Assembly (NCBI RefSeq): GCF_020181355.1
Contig: NZ_CP084004.1
Coordinates: forward strand, 1,488,001-1,552,000
Direction: 5' to 3'
DNA: 64,000 nt
DNA from: Collinsella aerofaciens
GTDB lineage: Bacteria; Actinomycetota; Coriobacteriia; Coriobacteriales; Coriobacteriaceae
The notes under the pieces are model-generated. The model worked only from the letters and a program-made list of their open reading frames with translations, was not told where the DNA came from and made no database searches. Positions 1-8,626 of the stretch are shown piece after piece. The stretch's first letter is position 1, and every line of letters begins with the position of its first letter. A program made the translations under genes and the position numbers.

Positions 1-18
1 ATCACGGATATTTGGCGG

Positions 19-68
19 ACGGGCGTCTTTACCGAGCTTTAGGGCAACGTAAAGCCGCCCGTTCTTTA
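19..68 (+). terminator. Rho-independent terminator at window edge
   Basis: Arms at 19-32 and 49-62 (ACGGGCG then CTTTAC, paired with GTAAAG then CGCCCGT) form a 13-14 bp hairpin followed by a short T-rich run. It most likely ends a gene lying left of the window. Confidence 0.6.
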
Positions 69-177
69 TGCGCGTCTGAGTTAACAGAGCCCTTACCGTG
101 GCGGTACGCTGGGCGTATGGATGCGGGGCACACTGGTTCTTGAGAAATAAGGTCTTTCTCTTGGAGGAAGTGGTCTT

Positions 178-384
178 GTGAATGCTCGAGATATTGCCGT
201 TGCCGCCGTCGCGTTGATGCTTGGCTGCCTTGGCCCCACGGCCGCGCTCGTCGCGGGCATGCTGGGGACATGCGGGGCTGCTCCTATCGTGGCCGGCGCG
301 CTGATCGCGGCCACGCTGCTGGGAAGCACCGGTGTTGTCCTTTGTCGCGACGATGAGGACGAGGTTCCGGAGTCGCAACGCTAG
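178..384 (+). CDS. Small two-helix membrane protein, function unknown
   Basis: 68 residues starting at GTG, with a good GGAGG ribosome-binding site at 163-167. Two hydrophobic stretches (about residues 5-29 and 35-57, rich in Ala, Gly and Leu) would form a membrane hairpin; the tail is charged and acidic (DDEDE). Three cysteines are present. It stands alone between two terminators, so it is probably monocistronic. I do not recognise the family; size and layout also fit a small stress or toxin-like membrane protein, but nothing in the sequence shows that. Confidence 0.55.
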   Translation: MNARDIAVAAVALMLGCLGPTAALVAGMLGTCGAAPIVAGALIAATLLGSTGVVLCRDDEDEVPESQR

Positions 385-421
385 CTGTTGTGAGATTGAC
401 CGCCGGTCATAGACGAAGATG

Positions 422-459
422 AAAGCCGCCGTAAGGGGAGTGCTCCTTGCGGCGGCTTT
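422..459. terminator. Bidirectional terminator hairpin
   Basis: A 15-bp stem (AAAGCCGCCGTAAGG paired with CCTTGCGGCGGCTTT, one G-U) lies between two converging genes. The A run on one side and T run on the other let it act on both strands. Confidence 0.75.
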
Positions 460-492
460 GCTGTTAAGGCTGTTGAATGCGGCGCGTTGGCG

Positions 493-1407
493 CTACCAGC
501 TTTTCTCGATATCGCGGATGCGCCGATAGAGCCACTCGTTTTGCGGTGCCTGGATATCGTGTTTGGCTGCGAGGCGGCAGATGGTGCCCGCGAACTCATC
601 AACCTCGGTTTTGCGCCTTGCGATGCGGTCTTGAGCCATCGAGGGCATACCGGCGGGGTCGATTCCCTCGATGAGGTGCACCATTTGCGTCAGGTCTGCC
701 TCGGTCAGTTCAACGCCCTCGGCGTTGGCGACCGCAAGCGTTTCGCGCATGGCGGAAACAAAGCAGCGACGCTGCTCGGAGCCCGGCTCCGTGGCGCTTC
801 CGTAGGTCCCGCCGTAGGCCAGGCAGGTCTGGTTGATGCCGTCGTTGAGCATGAGTTTGGCCCACATGCGGTGGGCGATGTCGCGCTCGACGGTATGGGC
901 GATGCCGCAGCGCGTGTAGAGCCCGTCGATAGCGGCGACGGTCGCGGGGTCCGTGCCGGCCGCCGCGCCAAAGCGGATCTCGCCCGCATTGGTAAAGGTG
1001 AGCGCGCCGTTGAGGAACACGGCGTCCATGCCCTGGCAGATACCAAGAACGGTATGCTCCCAGCCAAAGCGTTCGGCAATCTTTTGCTCGCTCGTAATGC
1101 CGTTGCATAGCGAGGCGATGAGCGTGTTGGGTCCCACGACGCGCTCCATAGTCTTGAGTGCTTGGTCGAGACCGGTGGTCTTGACTGTCAGGATGACCAG
1201 ATCGGCGGGCGTCGCCTCGCTGGCGCGGACGGACGTGAGATCGCAGGGCTTGCCGTTGACAGTGAGCGCATCGCCCGCGTGACGCTCAAAACGGGTGTCA
1301 TCCATGACGTATTCGACGGCGTCGTTGCCGAGCGCCCGGGCGATCATGCTGCCGTAGAGCAGGCCGACGCCGCCCTTGCCGATAAAGGCGACCTTGTTGA
1401 TCTGCAT
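493..1407 (-). CDS. panE: 2-dehydropantoate 2-reductase family protein
   Basis: Predicted to reduce ketopantoate to pantoate with NADPH (coenzyme A synthesis). The N-terminal Rossmann loop GKGGVG is at residues 10-15, and the C-terminal helical domain has the family's catalytic lysine and partner asparagine in WAKLMLNDGINQ (K184, N188). At 304 residues the length is normal. Two ATGs are 9 nt apart; the upstream one directly abuts GGGGAG, so the inner one at 1407 with a 9-nt spacer is preferred. The gene is followed by the 422-459 hairpin. The family also contains reductases of other 2-oxo acids, so the pantoate assignment is likely rather than certain. Confidence 0.75.
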   Translation of the reverse strand: MQINKVAFIGKGGVGLLYGSMIARALGNDAVEYVMDDTRFERHAGDALTVNGKPCDLTSVRASEATPADLVILTVKTTGLDQALKTMERVVGPNTLIASLCNGITSEQKIAERFGWEHTVLGICQGMDAVFLNGALTFTNAGEIRFGAAAGTDPATVAAIDGLYTRCGIAHTVERDIAHRMWAKLMLNDGINQTCLAYGGTYGSATEPGSEQRRCFVSAMRETLAVANAEGVELTEADLTQMVHLIEGIDPAGMPSMAQDRIARRKTEVDEFAGTICRLAAKHDIQAPQNEWLYRRIRDIEKSW

Positions 1408-1426
1408 GTGAATCATCTCCCCATGT

Positions 1427-1452
1427 AAAAGGCGCCCGCGTAAGGGGCGCCT
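1427..1452 (-). terminator. Terminator of the small gene at 1529-1723
   Basis: On the minus strand an 8-bp stem (AGGCGCCC / GGGCGCCT, 1430-1437 with 1445-1452) is followed by TTTT. It separates the small upstream gene from the reductase, so the two are probably transcribed separately or with partial read-through. Confidence 0.6.
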
Positions 1453-1528
1453 GATGGATTGTATGCTGCCAGGGTGATTGGTGGGTGCGCGGGGCGGCTG
1501 TTATAAAAAAGAAACGTTTGCCTGGACG

Positions 1529-1723
1529 CTACGCTGCAGGGCAGACCGCAAAGACGCGGGCGGGGTATCCGACGCCATCGCGGACCTTGGGGAAGGTGCA
1601 GAAGATGACGGCACCCGTGGCGGGAGGCTCGTCCAGATGGTCCATGACCTCGATCTGATAGCGGTCGACCGAGAGGATGTATTGCTCGCCGGGGTAGGGG
1701 TAGGCGTCTTCGCGCGTGGTCAT
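1529..1723 (-). CDS. Short conserved-looking protein of unknown function
   Basis: 64 residues beginning MTTREDAYPYPGEQYILSVD, with an AAAGGAG ribosome-binding site 7 nt before the ATG and its own terminator downstream, which supports a real gene. It is soluble, with no signal peptide or membrane segment, and is probably a small beta-rich domain (alternating residues in QYILSVDRYQIEVMD and GAVIFCTFPKV). I do not recognise the family. Confidence 0.5.
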   Translation of the reverse strand: MTTREDAYPYPGEQYILSVDRYQIEVMDHLDEPPATGAVIFCTFPKVRDGVGYPARVFAVCPAA

Positions 1724-1886
1724 GCCCGGCTCCTTTCATCGGGCTTTTTGCTGATGTTAAAGCGGTGCCGTGACAGCTCGATTTCTGCTGCGTTACGATA
1801 CGTTCTCGATTGCGATTCCACGATGTTTCGGCTGCGTGACCATTGTGTTTCGCCTTGCCGGGGCGCTGATGGCGAAGGGAGGGGCC

Positions 1887-3077
1887 GTGCAATATCGCGT
1901 TGACCCCAAAAGCGGCAACCGTATCTCGGCGTTGGGTCTGGGCTGCATGAGGTTTCCCGGTGCGCCGGGACGTCCGGATGCGAAGACAGCCGATGCCATC
2001 ATTTCCCGTGCGGTGGAGCAGGGGATTAATTATCTGGACACGGCCTATCTCTATCCCGGCAACGAGGCTTGCGTGGGCGCTTCGCTTGAACGCCTGGGCT
2101 TGCGCGACCAGGTTTTGCTCGCAACCAAGCTGCCGCATGCTTCGTGCAAATGCGCGGAGGATTTCGATCGGTTTTTCGACGAGCAGCTGCGCCGCCTGCA
2201 GACCGACCATATCGACTATTACCTTATGCACAACATCACCTCGCCTGCGCAGTGGGAGCGCGTGGTGGCGCTGGGCATCGAGGACTGGATCGCGCAGCAA
2301 AAGGCTGCAGGGCGTATTCGTCAGATAGGCTTTTCGTACCACGGCAGCGCGGCGGACTTCCTCACGATGCTCGATGCGTATGTGTGGGACTTTTGCCAGA
2401 TCCAGTACAACTACGCTGGAGAGCGATATCAGGCGGGAGCGGCGGGGCTCATGGCCGCCGCCGAGCGAGGTCTCGCGGTGTTTGTGATGGAGCCGCTTTT
2501 GGGCGGACGCTTGGCAGGCAAATTGCCTCCGCGGGCGCGCGCTGTTCTCGATGGTGCATGCGATCGGCATTTGCATACGCCTGCCGCTTGGGGGCTCTCG
2601 TGGGTGTGGAATCATCCCCAGGTGACCATGTTGCTTTCTGGTATGACCGATACCGCGCAAGTGGACGAGAATTCGTCACTGGCAGACCTCGCGTTGCCGA
2701 ATTCGATGACGGCCAACCAGCTCGACACGATTGCGCGCGTGTTGATGGAGTTTGAGAAATCGAACCGTGTGCCCTGCACGGGATGCGGCTACTGCATGCC
2801 ATGTCCCAAGGGTATTAACATTCCCGGCTGCTTTGCCGCTTACAACGCGAGCTACGCGCACAGCTGGTTTACGGGGCTGTCTCAATACTTTACGGCGAGC
2901 GCGGTGCGCACGAGCGAGCCCAAGCTGGTGAGCAATTGCGTCAAGTGCGGTAAATGCGCACGTCACTGCCCGCAGCACATCGATATTCCCGAGCGTCTCG
3001 ATGACGTGCGCCGACGTTTCCAGCCTGGCCCCGTAACGGCTGTGCTTAAAGCCTTCCGCACAACGCGCTCCTCATGA
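1887..3077 (+). CDS. Aldo/keto reductase with C-terminal ferredoxin domain
   Basis: 396 residues. The TIM-barrel half carries the aldo/keto reductase tetrad, read as D51, Y56, K81 and H115. The C-terminal part has two cysteine clusters (C297/C300/C303/C306 and C351/C354/C357/C361) of the 2x[4Fe-4S] ferredoxin type, each followed by Pro. This architecture is common in anaerobes; the substrate is not predictable. The longest reading frame starts at 1770, but only the GTG at 1887 has a ribosome-binding site (AAGGGAGGGG at 1875-1884), and the family's N-terminal strand begins there. The iron-sulfur domain implies electron exchange with ferredoxin or flavodoxin in addition to NAD(P)H. Confidence 0.85.
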   Translation: MQYRVDPKSGNRISALGLGCMRFPGAPGRPDAKTADAIISRAVEQGINYLDTAYLYPGNEACVGASLERLGLRDQVLLATKLPHASCKCAEDFDRFFDEQLRRLQTDHIDYYLMHNITSPAQWERVVALGIEDWIAQQKAAGRIRQIGFSYHGSAADFLTMLDAYVWDFCQIQYNYAGERYQAGAAGLMAAAERGLAVFVMEPLLGGRLAGKLPPRARAVLDGACDRHLHTPAAWGLSWVWNHPQVTMLLSGMTDTAQVDENSSLADLALPNSMTANQLDTIARVLMEFEKSNRVPCTGCGYCMPCPKGINIPGCFAAYNASYAHSWFTGLSQYFTASAVRTSEPKLVSNCVKCGKCARHCPQHIDIPERLDDVRRRFQPGPVTAVLKAFRTTRSS

Positions 3078-3090
3078 TCCTTTTATATCT

Positions 3091-3170
3091 TGTGATGGAA
3101 TAGTTCCTGTGATGGAATAGTTCCTGTTTACGGCAGAATAGGGCAATAGCAGGAACTATTTCGCCGCAAC
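3091..3170 (+). promoter_or_regulatory. Hairpin leader element, copy 1, with tandem 17-mer
   Basis: TGTGATGGAATAGTTCC occurs twice in tandem (3091-3107 and 3108-3124). Its AATAGTTCC part pairs with GGAACTATT at 3152-3160, and the flanking TTG..G/C..CAA also pair. The downstream arm is followed within 15 nt by the ribosome-binding site of the next gene. The same layout with different but still complementary stem bases occurs at 4289-4351. Confidence 0.5.
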
Positions 3171-3185
3171 TAATGGGAGACTATC

Positions 3186-4205
3186 GTGGGTGACCGAGGT
3201 TTACGTAATGATTCGCGTGAGGTTCGTTGGGGCATTTTGGGCGCCGGGCACATTTCTCATCGATTTGCATCGTCGCTCAAGAAGGTCGACGGGGCACGGC
3301 TGGTGGCTGCGGCCGGCCGCACTCCTGCACATGTCGAGGAATTTTGCCGAGCGTTTTCGATCGATGCTGCGCATGGCCATGTCTCGGTCGACGATAACGG
3401 CAATGCGGCTTATGACGCGCTGATTGCCGACCCCGATGTCGACGCAATCTACTTGGCTCTTCCGCATGGCATGCATACGCGTTGGGCCTGTCGCGCGCTG
3501 CGCGCCGGAAAGGCCGTGCTGTGCGAAAAGCCGGCCGTTTTGAGTGAGGAAGAGGCTCTCTCGATTGCCTCCACCTCTCGTGAGCGCGGCGTGCTGTTTA
3601 TGGAGGCGATGAAGAATCGGTTTTGCCCGATGCGCACTCGCGTGAAGGACTTGCTTGCGTCGGGTGAGCTTGGCCGTATTGTCTCGATTGAAAGCGTGCA
3701 AAAGCTCGATTACGGCGAACCTCCTTCGGGCTATCTGCTTGATTCGTTGCAGGGCGGCTGTCTATATGACATGGGCTGCTATGCGGTCGGTTGGTATGAG
3801 GATTTGCTCTCGGGCGCGTGCGAGGTTTCGTCCCGTGAAGTTCGCTGGCGTGACGTATCAGGCGGCCGCGTCGATTGGGCCGACGAGATCCATATGAGCG
3901 TCGGCGGTATACCCATTCATATGGCGTGCGACGGCAAAGCAACATATGAAAGCCGCTTAACGATTGCCTGTGAGCGGGGCTCGTTGGAAATCGAGCGTCT
4001 CCATCGCCCCGAGCGCGCTCATGTGAAGTATTCCGACGGTCGAACGCTAGAAATAAATGCCCCGTTTGAGATCGATGATTTCTACGGCGAAATCCAGCAT
4101 GCGACGCAGCTCATTCAGGCGGGGAAACTCGAGAGTCCCGTCATGCCCCTTGCCGCCACGCAGCGCTGTGCGCACATCATCGATGCAATCCGTCTAGCCC
4201 TCTAG
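3186..4205 (+). CDS. Gfo/Idh/MocA family oxidoreductase
   Basis: 339 residues, GTG start with GGGAGA 5 nt upstream. The N-terminal NAD(P)-binding fold has WGILGAGHIS (G19-S24 region), and the conserved E114-K115-P116 catalytic motif follows. The C-terminal half is the alpha/beta substrate-binding domain typical of glucose-fructose oxidoreductase, inositol dehydrogenase and dihydrodiol dehydrogenase relatives. It therefore oxidises or reduces a sugar or polyol, substrate unknown. It sits alone between two related hairpin leaders and shares leader type with endonuclease IV rather than with any sugar gene. Confidence 0.8.
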   Translation: MGDRGLRNDSREVRWGILGAGHISHRFASSLKKVDGARLVAAAGRTPAHVEEFCRAFSIDAAHGHVSVDDNGNAAYDALIADPDVDAIYLALPHGMHTRWACRALRAGKAVLCEKPAVLSEEEALSIASTSRERGVLFMEAMKNRFCPMRTRVKDLLASGELGRIVSIESVQKLDYGEPPSGYLLDSLQGGCLYDMGCYAVGWYEDLLSGACEVSSREVRWRDVSGGRVDWADEIHMSVGGIPIHMACDGKATYESRLTIACERGSLEIERLHRPERAHVKYSDGRTLEINAPFEIDDFYGEIQHATQLIQAGKLESPVMPLAATQRCAHIIDAIRLAL

Positions 4206-4288
4206 GACTTGGCGCTGACGCGTAGGGGATCATGACGCCGGCGCCCGTGGTGCCTGGCGGCCCACATCTCTGATGCCCCTTTTATAAC

Positions 4289-4351
4289 TTGCGGTGGAAT
4301 ACGGCCTGTTTGCGCCAAAATAAGGCACTAATAGACCGTATTTCACCGCAA
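4289..4351 (+). promoter_or_regulatory. Hairpin leader element, copy 2
   Basis: TTGCGGTGGAATACGG (4289-4304) pairs over 16 positions with CCGTATTTCACCGCAA (4336-4351), with one G-U. It is followed by AACTGATGAGGGGGAG, which holds the ribosome-binding site of endonuclease IV. Loop, flanks and placement match the copy at 3091-3170, but the central stem bases differ in a compensated way. Confidence 0.55.
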
Positions 4352-4371
4352 CTGATGAGGGGGAGCTGGAG

Positions 4372-5238
4372 ATGCTGACAATCGGATGTCATCTTTCGAC
4401 GACGAAGGGCTATCGGGCAATGGGGGAGACGGCGTTGTCCATTGGTGCCAATACCTTTGCGTTCTTTACGCGCAACCCGCGCGGTGGCAAGGCAAAAGAC
4501 CTTGACATGGATGACGTGGCGGCTCTGCGCGAGCTTATGGCGCAAAACGACTTTGGACCGCTGGTGGCGCATGCCCCGTATACCTATAACCCCTGCTCCG
4601 CTAAGGAGCGGGCGCGCGAGTTTGCCCTGGAGGCCATGGCCGAGGATCTGCAGCGCATGGAAGCACTGCCCGGCAACTACTACAATTTTCACCCCGGTGC
4701 GCATGTGGGACAGGGGGCAGACGCCGGCATTCAGATGATTGTCGACACGCTGTGCCAGGTGATGTTTGAGGGACAGCAGACGACGGTATTGCTCGAGACC
4801 ATGGCGGGCAAGGGCACCGAGGTGGGCCGTAGCTTTGAAGAACTGGCGTGCATTATCAAGGGCGTTGCCGCCAAGTGCCCAGAGCTGTCCGATAAGCTGG
4901 GCGTTTGTTTGGACACCTGCCATGTGAGCGATGCTGGCTACGACATCATCCATGATCTGGACGGCGTACTCGACGAATTCGACCGCGTGGTGGGTATCGA
5001 TCGTCTGCATGCCGTACACATCAACGATTCGAAGAACCCTTGTGGCGCCCATAAAGATCGTCACGAGTGCATCGGCAAGGGATACCTTGGCAGCGAGGAA
5101 TTTGGTGGCGGTATGCAGGTTATGCAGAATATTGTATCGAATGGTCGCTTGCGCGCATTGCCATTCATTTTGGAGACACCGAACGAACTTGCAGGTTATG
5201 CGGCTGAAATCAAACTGTTAAGGTCATTGCAGCAGTAA
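4372..5238 (+). CDS. nfo: Deoxyribonuclease IV (endonuclease IV)
   Basis: 288 residues, full length for the family. It cuts DNA 5' to abasic sites in base-excision repair using three metal ions, probably zinc. The TIM-barrel metal-ligand motifs are visible in order: [64 protein letters not shown] and a final ETP. The ATG has a GGGGGAGCTGGAG ribosome-binding site. It is preceded by the hairpin leader shared with the oxidoreductase upstream. Confidence 0.93.
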   Translation: MLTIGCHLSTTKGYRAMGETALSIGANTFAFFTRNPRGGKAKDLDMDDVAALRELMAQNDFGPLVAHAPYTYNPCSAKERAREFALEAMAEDLQRMEALPGNYYNFHPGAHVGQGADAGIQMIVDTLCQVMFEGQQTTVLLETMAGKGTEVGRSFEELACIIKGVAAKCPELSDKLGVCLDTCHVSDAGYDIIHDLDGVLDEFDRVVGIDRLHAVHINDSKNPCGAHKDRHECIGKGYLGSEEFGGGMQVMQNIVSNGRLRALPFILETPNELAGYAAEIKLLRSLQQ

Positions 5239-5299
5239 TGGCTGCCATAAAGTGGGACGCTCCATTCACGTTATGGGTTTGTTTCAATCAGTTTTCTAA

Positions 5300-5328
5300 T
5301 TGCAGATTCTTCCAAGCGGGTGCATAAT
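5300..5328 (+). promoter_or_regulatory. Probable promoter of the amino-acid importer
   Basis: A -35-like TTGCAG (5300-5305) and -10-like CATAAT (5323-5328) with an ideal 17-nt spacer and a TG before the -10 box. It lies about 58 nt before the binding-protein start. Confidence 0.5.
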
Positions 5329-5385
5329 AACCCTCAGTTTTTGCAGACCTCTGAATCACGTGGGGTCATTGGAAGGAGACTGATT

Positions 5386-6246
5386 ATGAAGCTGAAGAAG
5401 CTTGGCGCATTTGCCGCCACGGGTGCTATGGCGCTCGCCCTCGCTCTGACGGGCTGCGGCTCGTCCAACGCCACCTCTGGTTCTAATGCCGGTTCCAGCA
5501 GCTCTGACGACGCTAAGGTCGAGAAGGTCGACGGCTCCAAGGAGTACGCGCTCGTCAAGGACGGTACGCTGACCGTCGGCACCTCTGCCGAGTACGCTCC
5601 GTTTGAGTACAAGGATGACAACGGCGATTATCAGGGCTTTGACCTTGAACTCATCAAGGCTATCGGCGACAAGCTGGGCCTGGATGTCGAGTACGTCAAC
5701 AATGACTTCGACACACTCGTACCCGGTGTCGCTTCGGGCGCTAAGTACGACGTCTCCATCGCGGCTATCACCGACACGCCCGAGCGTGAGAAGGAAGTCA
5801 CTTTCTCCGATTCCTACTACATGGACGATCAAGCTATCGTGACCAAGGTCGATAATACCGACATCACGGCCGATAACTACAGCGAGAAGCTCAACAATGC
5901 CGACGCTACCATCATCGTCCAGTCTGGCTCGACCGCCGAGGCCTTTGCCCAGGAGAACTTCCCCAAGGCCAAGATCGTCCCCTACAAGGACGCCACCGAG
6001 TGCTTCAGCGCCCTGCAGTCCGATAAGGGCGACGCCGTAGTCACCAACCGCTCCGTTGCCAGCCAGCTGACCGCCGAGCAGTTCAACACCTGCCAGACCA
6101 TCAAGCAGATCAGCACCGGCGAGGAGTACGCCATCGCCATCAACCAGGGCAACACCAAGCTCAAGGACGACATCAACCAGGCCATCAAGGACCTGACCGA
6201 CGACGGTACCGTCGACGCCCTCATGGCTAAGTACAACATCAAGTAA
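5386..6246 (+). CDS. Polar amino-acid ABC transporter, substrate-binding lipoprotein
   Basis: 286 residues. The signal peptide ends in the lipobox LTGC, so the mature protein is anchored by a lipidated cysteine near residue 22. The mature part is a family 3 solute-binding fold: LTVGTSAEYAPFEYKDDNG, GFDLELIKAIGDKLG and DTPEREKEVTFSDSYY are typical of glutamine, arginine, cystine or histidine receptors. The reading frame extends upstream, but the ATG at 5386 has GGAAGGAG and starts a proper signal peptide. It is first of a three-gene importer operon, with an attenuator-like hairpin after it that would allow more receptor than permease to be made. Confidence 0.88.
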   Translation: MKLKKLGAFAATGAMALALALTGCGSSNATSGSNAGSSSSDDAKVEKVDGSKEYALVKDGTLTVGTSAEYAPFEYKDDNGDYQGFDLELIKAIGDKLGLDVEYVNNDFDTLVPGVASGAKYDVSIAAITDTPEREKEVTFSDSYYMDDQAIVTKVDNTDITADNYSEKLNNADATIIVQSGSTAEAFAQENFPKAKIVPYKDATECFSALQSDKGDAVVTNRSVASQLTAEQFNTCQTIKQISTGEEYAIAINQGNTKLKDDINQAIKDLTDDGTVDALMAKYNIK

Positions 6247-6267
6247 AATAGCTACTTGATTGTGCGC

Positions 6268-6300
6268 AGGCCCTTTCCGTTTTGGCGGAGAGGGCCTTTG
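6268..6300 (+). terminator. Intra-operon terminator after the binding protein
   Basis: A 12-bp stem (AGGCCCTTTCCG / CGGAGAGGGCCT, one G-U) ends in TTT only. Its position between receptor and permease suggests partial termination that sets gene-product ratios. Confidence 0.65.
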
Positions 6301-6364
6301 CGCTTCTCTTGACGGAGAGCATTTCCGTCTCGTTTTGCCGGCAACTTCTACGATAGGAGCCACC

Positions 6365-7726
6365 TTGTCTCGACTGAACAAAGGGGCCGCGGAGCAGCGT
6401 TTTCCACTGCCCGCCTTGCTCCAAAAGCTAGCCTGCGTCATGGCCGTGGCGCTCGCGCTGGTGTGTGCGGGGGCATATGCGCCCACGACCGCCCAGGCGC
6501 TTGAGACCGCAAAGATTACCGCCCGACCCAATACCGGTTCGGGTAGCGCTGTGGTCGGCGGTACCGAGACGCGCATCACCTGGGAAGTTCAGGCCGATGC
6601 CGACGAGGAACTGAGCGGTCTTTCGCTGACGTTTGTCGACGGTACGACGTTTGGTACCGATGACACGCGATTGACGATGCTCTCGGGCGAGGACCTCATG
6701 GATCGTACGCCCATGAAGCCCACGTGCAAGGCTGACGGCCAGACGCTCAAGATCGACTTTGGCGAGACGGCGCCTGCCGGCGGCTTTTTCCGTGTCGAGG
6801 TCTACGGCGTGACCTTCCCCGTCGAGGGCGGCGATGAGGCCTTTAGCGGCACCTACACTTTGGCCGATGGTTCGACCAAGAAGATCTCCAAGATTCCTTC
6901 CGTCGAGATTAAGGGCGTGACGGCATTCGATAACTTCCTGGCCGACCTTAAGGAGCAGCCGTGGGTCGAGGCCTGGAACTCCAATATGTTCCTGCGCCTG
7001 TTCTTGAACCCGGTCATTTTGGTCCAAAGCCTGCCGATCGTCTTTAAGGGCTTCCTTATGTCGCTTTCGATCGTGCTCGTGGCGTTTCCGCTGGCAATTC
7101 CCTTTGGCTTTGCCTTGTCGCTCATGCGCATCTCCAAGTCGCGCATCCTTCGTTGCCTTGCCGGCATTTATGTGAATATCATCCGTGGTACGCCGGCGTT
7201 CCTGCAGATCTACATCGCGTTCTTTGGCCTGCCGCTTGCCGGCGTCAAGGTGGACGACTATGTGTTGGGCGTCATCGTCATGGCCATGAACTCGTCCGCC
7301 TACCTGTGCGAGATCTTCCGCGCCGGTATTCAGTCGATCCCCAAGGGTCAAAACGAGGCCGCTCGCTCGCTGGGCATGAATGCCTTCCAGACGCTGCTCT
7401 ACGTTATGATTCCGCAGACGTTCCGCAATGTCCTGCCTACGCTGACCAGCGAGTTTATCCTGCTTTACAAGGATACGTCGCTGCTCGCGGCCGTGGGCGT
7501 GGTCGAGATCGTCATGAACGCCCGCACCATCGTGGCCACGACGGGCTCCATCACGCCGTATGTGGTTGCCGCCCTGTTCTATCTGGTCATCACCCTGCCG
7601 CTTGCACGCTTGGTGAGCGGTCTTGAGGCGAGGCTTTTGGGCACGGCCGAAACCAAAAAGAAGCGTCCCACCAAGAGCGCCGGACAGGTTGTCGCGACGC
7701 CCGCCGATCACATCGCCGGTCTGTAA
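6365..7726 (+). CDS. Amino-acid ABC permease with N-terminal extracytoplasmic domain
   Basis: 453 residues from a TTG start (TAGGAG just upstream); the frame before it lacks any ribosome-binding site. Residues 21-37 are a signal-type hydrophobic segment followed by a TAQA-like cleavage site. About 46-200 form an apparently secreted beta-rich domain, and from about 210 on is a normal His/Glu/Gln/Arg permease with several membrane spans and the ATPase-contacting EAA loop (EIFRAGIQSIPKGQNEAARSLG begins that loop). Family members are usually about 220-270 residues without the N-terminal domain. The extra domain could bind substrate, receptor or cell wall; I do not recognise it. Confidence 0.85.
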   Translation: MSRLNKGAAEQRFPLPALLQKLACVMAVALALVCAGAYAPTTAQALETAKITARPNTGSGSAVVGGTETRITWEVQADADEELSGLSLTFVDGTTFGTDDTRLTMLSGEDLMDRTPMKPTCKADGQTLKIDFGETAPAGGFFRVEVYGVTFPVEGGDEAFSGTYTLADGSTKKISKIPSVEIKGVTAFDNFLADLKEQPWVEAWNSNMFLRLFLNPVILVQSLPIVFKGFLMSLSIVLVAFPLAIPFGFALSLMRISKSRILRCLAGIYVNIIRGTPAFLQIYIAFFGLPLAGVKVDDYVLGVIVMAMNSSAYLCEIFRAGIQSIPKGQNEAARSLGMNAFQTLLYVMIPQTFRNVLPTLTSEFILLYKDTSLLAAVGVVEIVMNARTIVATTGSITPYVVAALFYLVITLPLARLVSGLEARLLGTAETKKKRPTKSAGQVVATPADHIAGL

Positions 7727-7738
7727 GGAGGTCCTATC

Positions 7739-8491
7739 ATGAGCGAAACCAATAACTCGAACGAGGTCGTCGTCAGCATCAAGAATCTCCAGAAGGCCTT
7801 TGGCGATAACGTGGTCCTGCGCGATATCGATCTGGATGTGCACAAGGGCGAGGTCGTCGTAGTCCTGGGTCCTTCGGGCTCGGGCAAGTCGACGATGCTT
7901 CGCTGCATCAATCGTCTGGAGCATCCCACGAGCGGCTCGATCATCGTTGAGGGCGTGGATGTGTGCGCCAAGGGTGTCGACCTCAACAAAGTGCGCACGC
8001 ACTTGGGCATGGTCTTTCAGCAGTTCAACCTGTTCCCGCACCTGTCAGTCAAAAAGAACGTCATGCTCGCGCAGCAAAAGGTGCTCAAGCGCAGCAAGGA
8101 AGAGGCCGAGAAGATCGCCATCGAGGAGCTGACCAAGGTTGGCCTGTCCGAGCGCATTGACTTTATGCCGAGCCAGCTCTCGGGCGGTCAGCAACAGCGC
8201 GTGGCGATCGCCCGCGCCCTGTCGATGAATCCTCACGTCATGCTCTTTGACGAGGCCACGTCGGCGCTCGACCCCGAGCTGGTTCGCGACGTTCTGGGTG
8301 TCATGCGCGATCTTGCACGTGACGGTATGACCATGATCGTGGTGACGCACGAGATGGGCTTTGCCCGCGATGTCGCCGACCGCGTGGTCTTTATGGACGG
8401 CGGCGTTATCGTGGAAGAGGGTACGCCGAGCGAGGTCTTCGACCACCCCAAGAGCGAACGCACCAAGGCGTTCTTGGGCAATATCTCGTAG
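7739..8491 (+). CDS. Amino-acid ABC transporter ATP-binding protein
   Basis: 250 residues with every ATPase motif: Walker [11 protein letters not shown]-loop [10 protein letters not shown], signature LSGGQQQR, Walker [15 protein letters not shown] and the switch histidine in VVTHEMGFA. It belongs to the GlnQ/ArtP/HisP class that powers polar amino-acid uptake. It starts 12 nt after the permease with AAGGAGG, so it is co-translated as the third gene of the importer. The substrate cannot be told from the ATPase. Confidence 0.92.
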   Translation: MSETNNSNEVVVSIKNLQKAFGDNVVLRDIDLDVHKGEVVVVLGPSGSGKSTMLRCINRLEHPTSGSIIVEGVDVCAKGVDLNKVRTHLGMVFQQFNLFPHLSVKKNVMLAQQKVLKRSKEEAEKIAIEELTKVGLSERIDFMPSQLSGGQQQRVAIARALSMNPHVMLFDEATSALDPELVRDVLGVMRDLARDGMTMIVVTHEMGFARDVADRVVFMDGGVIVEEGTPSEVFDHPKSERTKAFLGNIS

Positions 8492-8519
8492 CAACGCGTC
8501 GAGGTTGTCGATATAACAA

Positions 8520-8556
8520 ACGGGGATCGGATGTGAATATCCGGTCCCCGTTTTTG
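8520..8556 (+). terminator. Terminator of the amino-acid importer operon
   Basis: 13-bp stem ACGGGGATCGGAT / ATCCGGTCCCCGT (one G-U), 6-nt loop, followed by TTTTTG. Confidence 0.85.
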
Positions 8557-8626
8557 TTTGGGCATGAGCGACTGTTGTTGTGCGGTACTCGGCTGTCAGT
8601 TGCCTTGCGACTTTCTGACGGCTTCG

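Noticed and set aside
1770-1886. N-terminal extension of the aldo/keto reductase
   Set aside because: No ribosome-binding site and no similarity to the family before the GTG at 1887.
5241-5385. Possible T-box or arginine operator before the amino-acid importer
   Set aside because: No T-box sequence or specifier-loop pattern and no clear ARG-box palindrome; only a plain promoter is supported.
5356-8494. Very long antisense frames opposite the amino-acid importer
   Set aside because: They arise from GC-biased third positions; the plus-strand genes have complete motifs and ribosome-binding sites.
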